Assembly: GCF_021654855.1 (NCBI RefSeq)
Contig: NZ_AP024202.1
Location: 2,108,001-2,172,000, forward strand
Length of the DNA: 64,000 bases
From: Thiomicrorhabdus immobilis
GTDB lineage: Bacteria; Pseudomonadota; Gammaproteobacteria; Thiomicrospirales; Thiomicrospiraceae
Direction of reading: 5' to 3'
In this document: one piece after another, positions 45,292-55,100 of the stretch
How the letters are laid out: every line of letters begins with the position of its first letter
Numbering within the stretch: the first letter of the stretch is position 1
Notes under the pieces: generated by a model
Seen by the model: only the letters and a program-made list of their open reading frames with translations
What the model was told of the DNA's origin: nothing
Databases searched by the model: none
Program-made: the position numbers and the translations under genes

Positions 45292-47177
45292 AAACACATT
45301 TCCACATAATTAAACGAAGTATCAGAGTTCTGACGCTCCTTCGGCAAATAGAAAATTTCTGCTTGCAACTGATCAACAAGACATTTAACAATGTACAGCC
45401 CCAACCCTGAACCTGTCTGTTTATGAGCCGTTTTAGCACGGTAATATTTGGTAAATAGTTGCTTTGAATCAGGCAAGCAGTCCTTGGTAGGGTTGATGAC
45501 ATGTAAACAAGCTTTATCAGATTGTAATTTAAGAACAATATTTACTTTTTGATCATGAGGACTGTATTTCAGGGCATTATCAATTAAATTTGACATAATT
45601 ATTTGCAACAAATCTTTATCACTTTCAACAATAACCGGCCCTGAATTCGGAGACAATACAATACGTTCTGGCTCAGAACTTTGTTCTACTTGCTGCTGGA
45701 CTAACGCATTGAGTTCAATCGACTCCTGTTTAACAACAATCTGGCTGTCGACCTTTTCCAATACGGTACAGCGGTCAATTACCATGTTCATATCTCTAAC
45801 AGCCTGCAACAAATGCTGTCGAGATCTATCCGATAAATCAGGTTGATTTAATCCCATACGCATCACAGACAAAGGGGTTTTAAGCTCGTGCGACAGCATA
45901 CTTAAAAACCGCTCTTTTTGCTCTTTATCATTCTTTTCGCGTTGAGCAACCTCTTGCATGAAGTCTTTATCCAAGAGAGCAGAAATCCTATCTTTTTCAA
46001 TCTGGCGAATCCTACGACTCATAATGCTTTGAAACACTACAATGCTCCCAAGAGTTCCTGCTGTATATGAGTACATTAGAAGCTCTCCGCCAGACACGAG
46101 CCCCGCTAAAGATAACGCTGTCCCAAGAATGCCTGTAAAACCAAATGCCACGGCAAGAAAAAACCAGCCTCCTTCTTTACGTTTTTGCATAATTAATTTA
46201 AATGCAAAACCCGAAATCAATAACAAATACAAAACAGTAAGCTTCATAAACCATGGCATATATTCAATGTAAAAATCGAATAGTAGTGAAATTAATCCTA
46301 AAACCACACTCAGCAGGTAAAACCTGGAAATAATATAATAAATTGGCGTTTTTTTGCGTTCAAATTCGAACAAAGAATGATATAGCAAGTTGAGTATGAA
46401 TAAATAAACTAAAGTTGAAAGTTGAGGTAAATAATTTCCCAAAATTCGCCACTTATCCGCTATAAAAAAATTTACCCATCCATGAACCGTAACAAACACT
46501 AATAATGAAGCGATAATAAACAACAGATAATAGCGAAAACTCTTATCTTTTCTCCACTGCCCATACCCTAAGTTAATAAACATTAGTGCAACTAGTAAAC
46601 CGATAAATATGCCTGATAATGAATAATCAAGCAGTAATGCATTTCGATAACTAGCAGATGAATAGATATCCGCTACCAATGTATGAGTATTAATTGTGTT
46701 GAGCTTAATATAAGCAATCGTCGGCTCTTCAATAACCGGTAATTGTAGTAATAATGTTCGATCCATCTTTTGCTCGACCGGCTCAACCATATCACCAGTA
46801 TGCAAAGTCTCAAACCCACCTTTTGGATTTGGCAGATAAAGAATTATTTCATCAAGATAAGGAGGGCTTATTCTAAGCAGTAAAGGTTGCAGCTCAGAAG
46901 AATTTTTTTTTGGCGGCACAATTGTAAATTTAAGCCAATGTGATGCTCGATTGTAACCCCCCACATAACCAGCAGTAGGAATTTCTTGAAATTCCGAATC
47001 AACAAGTTTAGAGATGTCATCAATCGTTAAAGTATTAGATGAATCAACATATCCTTTGAACTTAGGGATTTCATGATAGGCTGAAGAGTTTTTAACCGTA
47101 TCAACTTGTGCGAAGGCCAATGAATTTAGAAGCCCAAAAAAGAAAATAAAGAGAGAAAAATTAAGTTTCAAGTACAT
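45273..47177 (-). CDS. Sensor histidine kinase with 7TMR-DISM sensor
   Basis: 634 residues. Signal-like N-terminus (LFIFFFGLLNSLAFA), a periplasmic beta-domain (about 45-175; YVGGYNRASHWLKFTIVPP) as in 7TMR-DISM extracellular domain 2, seven hydrophobic helices (about 185-395), then the kinase: the phosphorylated His in FLSMLSHELKTPLSVMRMG, the N-box NLIDNALKYSP and the G-box GSGLGLYIVKCLV. The extracellular domain is of a carbohydrate-binding-like type, so the signal may be a surface or soluble glycan. ATG 47177 is preferred to a TTG at 47192. First gene of the leftward unit; divergent from the TolC-like gene. Confidence 0.93.
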   Translation of the reverse strand: MYLKLNFSLFIFFFGLLNSLAFAQVDTVKNSSAYHEIPKFKGYVDSSNTLTIDDISKLVDSEFQEIPTAGYVGGYNRASHWLKFTIVPPKKNSSELQPLLLRISPPYLDEIILYLPNPKGGFETLHTGDMVEPVEQKMDRTLLLQLPVIEEPTIAYIKLNTINTHTLVADIYSSASYRNALLLDYSLSGIFIGLLVALMFINLGYGQWRKDKSFRYYLLFIIASLLVFVTVHGWVNFFIADKWRILGNYLPQLSTLVYLFILNLLYHSLFEFERKKTPIYYIISRFYLLSVVLGLISLLFDFYIEYMPWFMKLTVLYLLLISGFAFKLIMQKRKEGGWFFLAVAFGFTGILGTALSLAGLVSGGELLMYSYTAGTLGSIVVFQSIMSRRIRQIEKDRISALLDKDFMQEVAQREKNDKEQKERFLSMLSHELKTPLSVMRMGLNQPDLSDRSRQHLLQAVRDMNMVIDRCTVLEKVDSQIVVKQESIELNALVQQQVEQSSEPERIVLSPNSGPVIVESDKDLLQIIMSNLIDNALKYSPHDQKVNIVLKLQSDKACLHVINPTKDCLPDSKQLFTKYYRAKTAHKQTGSGLGLYIVKCLVDQLQAEIFYLPKERQNSDTSFNYVEMCLCLKTR

Positions 47178-47446
47178 AGCGATATTTAGCAAAATTTCAT
47201 TACAGATACAACAATCATAACTTGAATTAATTGAGAACGTTCAGAATTATTTATCAACCTAGGGCGTTAAATATCTAACAACTTGCCAAGTCGACTTTCG
47301 AAGTGAATTGCCGGTTCTGGACATGGAATACTGGTTTCTTGAATACATTGGGTATGTGAGCATACAACAGTTTCAACAGATTAGTAACTTGCGTCAAGCA
47401 CATATGAGCACTAGATTCTTTTGGTCAACTTCAAATGTGAGTATTA

Positions 47447-47458
47447 ACCAGGCCTGGT
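47447..47458. repeat. 12-bp palindrome ACCAGGCCTGGT (copy 12, intergenic)
   Basis: The only exact copy between 36.2 and 62.8 kb. It lies mid-way in the divergent control region and is followed by ATTTTTTG, though no gene ends nearby. Confidence 0.95.
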
Positions 47459-47692
47459 ATTTTTTGACTAAATTTTGGCTCAAACTAACCAGCCCTGATC
47501 TAGATAACCTTTCTTGAATAACCGTTTTGTGCAAGTTATCTTGTTCAAGATATTATTCAAATTCAACACTGAGAGCCACTTCTTTAAGTTACTTAAGCTG
47601 TAAGAACGCCATATTCTCTTGAACTGCCTTAACTGGCCAGCAACTATAGCAACTATTCAAGAGTGTTTATGAAATCGAACTTTACAATTGTC

Positions 47693-47773
47693 ATGCGTCA
47701 TTCCTTTTAATAGTAAAAAAATAAACGACACAAAGTTCTAAACACGACTAATTTAAACTGTCAGCATGCGTCA
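47693..47773 (+). promoter_or_regulatory. Direct 9-mer repeat upstream of the TolC-like gene
   Basis: CATGCGTCA at 47693-47701 and again at 47765-47773, 72 bp apart (close to seven helical turns), both just before the TolC-like start. Candidate response-regulator sites. Confidence 0.4.
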
Positions 47774-47857
47774 GCTTTGAAAAAAAAATATTGCTATCCT
47801 CTTCCAAAAACCCCATCTAAAACTTTAATTGTACCTAAAAACTATGGATTACCTTTC

Positions 47858-49135
47858 ATGATGCCACGTACGCTATCTATCTCTGTTGCCCTTGCTTTAT
47901 TTTCTTCGACTATTTTTGCAGATTCAAACGCAAAATACTCTGAATTGCTAGAACAACACAATCTCGTTCAATCTGCCCAAGAAAACCTAAAATCGGCGCA
48001 ATCTAATGTCGATGTTGAGAAAAGTGGATGGTATCCAGAGTTTCGAGTAGGTCTTGAGGCAGGACGAGATAATTATGAACGCGATAATTCGCCAAATAGT
48101 CATTTAGACACACACCAAGTTTCTGCCAGCATCAACCAATTGTTGTGGGATTTTGGCGCAGTTAATTCGTCAATCAATCACGCAGAAAGTAAGGTCAATC
48201 GAGCAGAATCTGAGCTAGACCGCCAAAAACAATATCTTATTCTTGCTGGACTAGAAGCCGAACTTAATCTCTATAAGGCTCTTAAGATTCTCGAGTTTGC
48301 GCATAAATCTGAAGACAATATCAAACAACAAACGAAACTCGAATCAACTCGAATAGACGCTGGACAAGGTTATACCACTGACTTACTGCAAGCAAAAACA
48401 CAATTAGCCGCAGCACAAGCTCGCAGAGTGTTCGCAGAGGGTGGACTGGCCCAAGCGAAAAATCGCTATGCCGCCGTTTTTGGTCACGAAACAGCTGTAC
48501 AAATGGCTACCGATTCTTTACCCAAATTAAACATTACAGTACCAAATGAACTAAAAAGTGCACTTGAAAAAGCAATGGCCAACAATCCTGATATTCAAGT
48601 TAGTCAAGCAGACCTGGCCATTCTCAATGCAGAAGTCATAAAAACGAGCAAAGCTGAATGGATGCCTAAAATACAACTCAGAGCCGAACATATTAATAGC
48701 CACAATCCAGATGGAATTGAGCAAGAACGTCTCCAAAACAATATTGTAGTTCGTATGGATTGGCGTTTTAATACTGGGTTGAGAGCAAATCATGCAGAAG
48801 ATTCAGTGAAAGCCAAAGCACGTGCTGCCACCCAGCAAGTAAAAAATAAAAGAATTCAAACCATTGAAGATACGCGTAACGCTTGGACACAGTTATTAAC
48901 ATCACAAACCCGTTTATCCTATTTAACCAATCAAGTTGAGCTTTCAGAACGTTTTCTTGAGTTGGCGCGTAAAGAACGCGAATTGGGTAAACGCTCTTTA
49001 CTTGATGTATTGAATGGTGAAACTCAATTAATCAACGCTCAAAGTGATGTCGCGGCAGCGCAAACAGACCTGAAAATTTCACAACTCCAACTGATGTTGC
49101 AAATGGGTCAACTGACACTTGATGTATTCAAATAA
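47858..49135 (+). CDS. TolC-family outer-membrane channel of the type I secretion system
   Basis: About 425 residues with signal peptide MMPRTLSISVALALFSSTIF cut near ADS. The body has the tandem structure of TolC proteins, with two homologous halves of long helices and outer-membrane strands: SKVNRAESELDRQKQYLILAG, LESTRIDAGQGYTTDLLQAK, and later ELGKRSLLDVLNGETQLINA. It starts the rightward unit and is followed 21 bp later by the adhesin gene, so the channel and its cargo are made together. ATG 47858 is preferred to the TTG at 47777 because of the signal peptide. Confidence 0.93.
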   Translation: MMPRTLSISVALALFSSTIFADSNAKYSELLEQHNLVQSAQENLKSAQSNVDVEKSGWYPEFRVGLEAGRDNYERDNSPNSHLDTHQVSASINQLLWDFGAVNSSINHAESKVNRAESELDRQKQYLILAGLEAELNLYKALKILEFAHKSEDNIKQQTKLESTRIDAGQGYTTDLLQAKTQLAAAQARRVFAEGGLAQAKNRYAAVFGHETAVQMATDSLPKLNITVPNELKSALEKAMANNPDIQVSQADLAILNAEVIKTSKAEWMPKIQLRAEHINSHNPDGIEQERLQNNIVVRMDWRFNTGLRANHAEDSVKAKARAATQQVKNKRIQTIEDTRNAWTQLLTSQTRLSYLTNQVELSERFLELARKERELGKRSLLDVLNGETQLINAQSDVAAAQTDLKISQLQLMLQMGQLTLDVFK

Positions 49136-49156
49136 TTTTTTGAGGAAAAATCTTCC

Positions 49157-52100
49157 ATGAAACAGAATGACATACAAATCATTATTGAGACAACAAAAGA
49201 AGCTCTTTTGAATGAAGACTCACCTCAATTCAATATTGATACAATTGAGGCTCTATTAAATGGGCAGCTAAATGATTTGGCTCTGAGTTCAGAACAGATT
49301 TCTCAAATTCAATCTCTTCTTTTTAAAGCCCTAGAGTCTTATCAACAAGGGCTTTCACAAGGGACAAGCATTGACCAACTACTACAAACCTTGCAGAGCG
49401 ATTTTGAGTCCGAATTAAAGGACTTGTTCAACCCTCTTAATCAACCCAGTTCGGATAATCTAAGAGTTACCACGTCTGATATTGAAAAACCACAAAATCC
49501 TTTTACAGAAAATTCACCCGAACTCGATAAACCATTGATATTGAAACAACTTAGCTCTGCAATCCGCACAGAGTTAGTCGATCAAAGTCAAATACAAAAA
49601 CCAGAATTGGTAAATCAAAGCGCTACTAAACCCGAGCTGGTAAATGTTTCGAGCCTTGACGTAGAAATAACATCAGGAATCACAAACGAAATAGAAGAAG
49701 AGGGTTATACTCCAGCAATTCCTGCGACCCCTTCCCTAAGATTCGAAGATGTAGGCGTGTCTGGTACAGATGGTCTGCTAAACAACCCAATAATTGAGGT
49801 GATTGGCATCGAACAAGGTGCAAACTGGGAGTACAGCCTTGATGCAGGACTAACATGGCAAGAAGGTACGGCAACGAGCTTCGAACTTCAACAAGACGGC
49901 ATATATGAAGTTAACCAAATCCAAGTACGTCAAACCTCAGCTGAAGGCTCACTGAGTGCTATTGGTTCAAACCAACAACCTATTCACCTAGAAACCATTC
50001 CAGTCACCATCGAATCGGTCATTGTGTCAGATACGGCCTTGAAGGTCGGCGATACCGCGACTTTGACGATTACCTTCAGTGAAGCGGTCACCGACTTCGA
50101 TAACACCGATATCACTTTGGCCAACGGCACCTTGACCGCAGTCGCAAGTAACGATGGCGGCATCACTTGGACGGCGACCTTCACTCCAACCGATGACATC
50201 GAAGATGCGAGCAACATCATCACCGTTGGTACAACCCTGACCGACCTGGCTGGCAATGCACCGTTGGCCTCGTTGGATTCAGCGAACTACACCATCGATA
50301 CTACTGAGCCAGTAATCAATTCAGTGACTTTATCGGATACGGCCTTGAAGGTCGGCGATACCGCGACTTTGACTATTACCTTCAGTGAAGCGGTCACCGA
50401 CTTCGATAACACCGATATCACTTTGGCCAACGGCACCTTGACCGCGGTCGCGAGTAACAATGGCGGCATCACTTGGACGGCGACCTTCACTCCAACCGAT
50501 GACATCGAAGATGCGAGCAACATCATCACCGTTGGTACAACCCTGACCGACCTGGCTGGCAATGCACCGTTGGCCTCGTTGGATTCAGCGAACTACACCA
50601 TCGATACTACTGAGCCAGTAATCAATTCAGTGACTTTATCGGATACGGCCTTGAAGGTCGGCGATACCGCGACTTTGACTATTACCTTCAGTGAAGCGGT
50701 CACCGACTTCGATAACACCGATATCACTTTGGCCAACGGCACCTTGACCGCGGTCGCGAGTAACAATGGCGGCATCACTTGGACGGCGACCTTCACTCCA
50801 ACCGATGACATCGAAGATGCGAGCAACATCATCACCGTTGGTACAACCCTGACCGACCTGGCTGGCAATGCACCGTTGGCCTCGTTGGATTCAGCGAACT
50901 ACACCATCGATACTACTGAGCCAGTAATCAATTCAGTGACTTTATCGGATACGGCCTTGAAGGTCGGCGATACCGCGACTTTGACGATTACCTTCAGTGA
51001 AGCGGTCACCGACTTCGATAACACCGATATCACTTTGGCCAACGGCACCTTGACCGCAGTCGCAAGTAACGATGGCGGCATCACTTGGACGGCGACCTTC
51101 ACTCCAACCGATGACATCGAAGATGCGAGCAACATCATCACCGTTGGTACAACCCTGACCGACCTGGCTGGCAATGCGCCTTTGGCCTTGTTGGATTCAG
51201 CGAACTACACCATCGATACTACTGAGCCAGTAATCAATTCAGTGACTTTATCGGATACGGCCTTGAAGGTCGGCGATACCGCGACTTTGACTATTACCTT
51301 CAGTGAAGCGGTCACCGACTTCGATAACACCGATATCACTTTGGCCAACGGCACCTTGACCGCGGTCGCGAGTAACAATGGCGGCATCACTTGGACGGCG
51401 ACCTTCACTCCAACCGATGACATCGAAGATGCGAGCAACATCATCACCGTTGGTACAACCCTGACGGACTTGGCTGGCAATGCGCCTTTGGCCTCGTTGG
51501 ATTCAGCGAACTACACCATCGATACTACTGAGCCAGTAATCAATTCAGTGACTTTATCGGATACGGCCTTGAAGGTCGGCGATACCGCGACTTTGACTAT
51601 TACCTTCAGTGAAGCGGTCACCGACTTCGATAACACCGATATCACTTTGGCCAACGGCACCTTGACCGCAGTCGCAAGTAACGATGGCGGCATCACTTGG
51701 ACGGCGACCTTCACTCCAACCGATGACATCGAAGATGCGAGCAACATCATCACCGTTGGTACAACCCTGACCGACCTGGCTGGCAATGCACCGTTGGCCT
51801 CGTTGGATTCAGCGAACTACACCATCGATACTACTGAGCCAGTAATCAATTCAGTGACTTTATCGGATACGGCCTTGAAGGTCGGCGATACCGCGACTTT
51901 GACGATTACCTTCAGTGAAGCGGTCACCGACTTCGATAACACCGATATCACTTTGGCCAACGGCACCTTGACCGCAGTCGCAAGTAACGATGGCGGCATC
52001 ACTTGGACGGCGACCTTCACTCCAACCGATGACATCGAAGATGCGAGCAACATCATCACCGTTGGTACAACCCTGACCGACCTGGCTGGCAATGCACCGT

Positions 52101-55100
52101 TGGCCTCGTTGGATTCAGCGAACTACACCATCGATACTACTGAGCCAGTAATCAATTCAGTGACTTTATCGGATACGGCCTTGAAGGTCGGCGATACCGC
52201 GACTTTGACTATTACCTTCAGTGAAGCGGTCACCGACTTCGATAACACCGATATCACTTTGGCCAACGGCACCTTGACCGCGGTCGCGAGTAACAATGGC
52301 GGCATCACTTGGACGGCGACCTTCACTCCAACCGATGACATCGAAGATGCGAGCAACATCATCACCGTTGGTACAACCCTGACCGACCTGGCTGGCAATG
52401 CACCGTTGGCCTCGTTGGATTCAGCGAACTACACCATCGATACTACTGAGCCAGTAATCAATTCAGTGACTTTATCGGATACGGCCTTGAAGGTCGGCGA
52501 TACCGCGACTTTGACGATTACCTTCAGTGAAGCGGTCACCGACTTCGATAACACCGATATCACTTTGGCCAACGGCACCTTGACCGCAGTCGCAAGTAAC
52601 GATGGCGGCATCACTTGGACGGCGACCTTCACTCCAACCGATGACATCGAAGATGCGAGCAACATCATCACCGTTGGTACAACCCTGACCGACCTGGCTG
52701 GCAATGCACCGTTGGCCTCGTTGGATTCAGCGAACTACACCATCGATACTACTGAGCCAGTAATCAATTCAGTGACTTTATCGGATACGGCCTTGAAGGT
52801 CGGCGATACCGCGACTTTGACTATTACCTTCAGTGAAGCGGTCACCGACTTCGATAACACCGATATCACTCTGGCCAACGGCACCTTGACCGCAGTCGCA
52901 AGTAACGATGGCGGCATCACTTGGACGGCGACCTTCACTCCAACCGATGACATCGAAGATGCGAGCAACATCATCACCGTTGGTACAACCCTGACCGACC
53001 TGGCTGGCAATGCACCGTTGGCCTCGTTGGATTCAGCGAACTACACCATCGATACTACTGAGCCAGTAATCAATTCAGTGACTTTATCGGATACGGCCTT
53101 GAAGGTCGGCGATACCGCGACTTTGACTATTACCTTCAGTGAAGCGGTCACCGACTTCGATAACACCGATATCACTCTGGCCAACGGCACCTTGACCGCG
53201 GTCGCGAGTAACGATGGCGGCATCACTTGGACGGCGACCTTCACTCCAACCGATGACATCGAAGATGCGAGCAACATCATCACCGTTGGTACAACCCTGA
53301 CGGACTTGGCTGGCAATGCGCCTTTGGCCTCGTTGGATTCAGCGAACTACACCATCGATACTACTGAGCCAGTAATCAATTCAGTGATCTTATCGGATAC
53401 GGCCTTGAAGGTCGGCGATACCGCGACTTTGACTATTACCTTCAGTGAAGCGGTCACCGACTTCGATAACACCGATATCACTCTGGCCAACGGCACCTTG
53501 ACCGCGGTCGCAAGTAACGATGGCGGCATCACTTGGACGGCGACCTTCACTCCAACCGATGACATCGAAGATGCGAGCAACATCATCACCGTTGGTACAA
53601 CCCTGACCGACTTGGCTGGCAATGCGCCTTTGGCCTCGTTGGATTCAGCGAACTACACCATCGATACTACTGAGCCAGTAATCAATTCAGTGACTTTATC
53701 GGATACGGCCTTGAAGGTCGGCGATACCGCGACTTTGACTATTACCTTCAGTGAAGCGGTCACCGACTTCGATAACACCGATATCACTTTGGCCAACGGC
53801 ACCTTGACCGCAGTCGCAAGTAACGATGGCGGCATCACTTGGACGGCGACCTTCACTCCAACCGATGACATCGAAGATGCGAGCAACATCATCACCGTTG
53901 GTACAACCCTGACCGACCTGGCTGGCAATGCGCCTTTGGCCTCGTTGGATTCAGCGAACTACACCATCGATACTACTGAGCCAGTAATCAATTCAGTGAC
54001 TTTATCGGATACGGCCTTGAAGGTCGGCGATACCGCGACTTTGACTATTACCTTCAGTGAAGCGGTCACCGACTTCGATAACACCGATATCACTTTGGCC
54101 AACGGCACCTTGACCGCGGTCGCGAGTAACAATGGCGGCATCACTTGGACGGCGACCTTCACTCCAACCGATGACATCGAAGATGCGAGCAACATCATCA
54201 CCGTTGGTACAACCCTGACGGACTTGGCTGGCAATGCGCCTTTGGCCTCGTTGGATTCAGCGAACTACACCATCGATACTACTGAGCCAGTGATTAATTC
54301 GGTGGCATTAACTGCTCAAACTGGTGCGCAAAATAATTATTTGAATGCAGGTGATACCATCACCGCGACAGTTACTTTCAGTGAAGCAGTCATTGTAGAT
54401 ATAACCAATGGAATACCGACCTTAACTTTAGATATTGGTGGGACTTTGGTTCAAGCAAGCTATACCAGTGGTTCCAGTTCAACACATCTGTTATTCACCT
54501 ACACAATACAGGCAAATCAAACGGATTCTAATGGGATTAGTATTCCAGAAAATGCCCTTTCACTGAATACTGGAACGATTTCAGATTTTGCGGGAAATCC
54601 AGCAAGCCTAACGCACTCGTTGGTCACAGACAACCCCATCTATATGGTCGATACCACAGGTGACGGTACAGGTTCGACATTCTCATTAAATACAGACACG
54701 GGGAGTGATAATTCAGACAGCATTACATCAAACGGTCAAATCGACGTTGTTTTTGACAGTGCTATCACTAACTGGGAATACTCTACGGATGGTGGAGTTA
54801 CATGGACTGATGGGACTGGTACTGGCACCGCTGTCAACTTCACTCTAAATGAAGGAACTTATGATATTAATGATATCCAGGTTCGTGAAAAAGGGGTGAC
54901 CACTGATGCGGCAGGTAATGAAGGGAAAATCAGTACTAATGACGTTCAAATTATCATTGACCAAACGCCATCAACAACAACCATCTCTAGTGTTTCTCTC
55001 AGTAACGATACTGGCTATAGTAGTACCGATGAAATTACCAATACTTCTAGCCAAACGATTAGTGCAACTTTGAGTAGTGTACTAGATACGGGGGATATTC

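Larger units (their letters stand above)
47178..47857. other. 680-bp divergent regulatory region of the surface-protein island
   Basis: No supported gene. It contains palindrome copy 12 (47447-47458) and the direct repeat CATGCGTCA at 47693-47701 and 47765-47773. Its size is larger than normal for the window. Confidence 0.6.

Noticed and set aside
47308-47517. 69-residue frame in the divergent control region
   Set aside because: It spans the palindrome copy, has no ribosome site and no recognisable sequence.
49984-54234. Fourteen regularly spaced 91-residue open frames on the minus strand
   Set aside because: They are mirror frames of the 306-bp adhesin repeat; the identical spacing reflects the repeat, not real genes.
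50014-54297. Possible CRISPR array because of regular repeats
   Set aside because: The unit is 306 bp with no short repeat/unique spacer pattern, and it is in frame within one protein.
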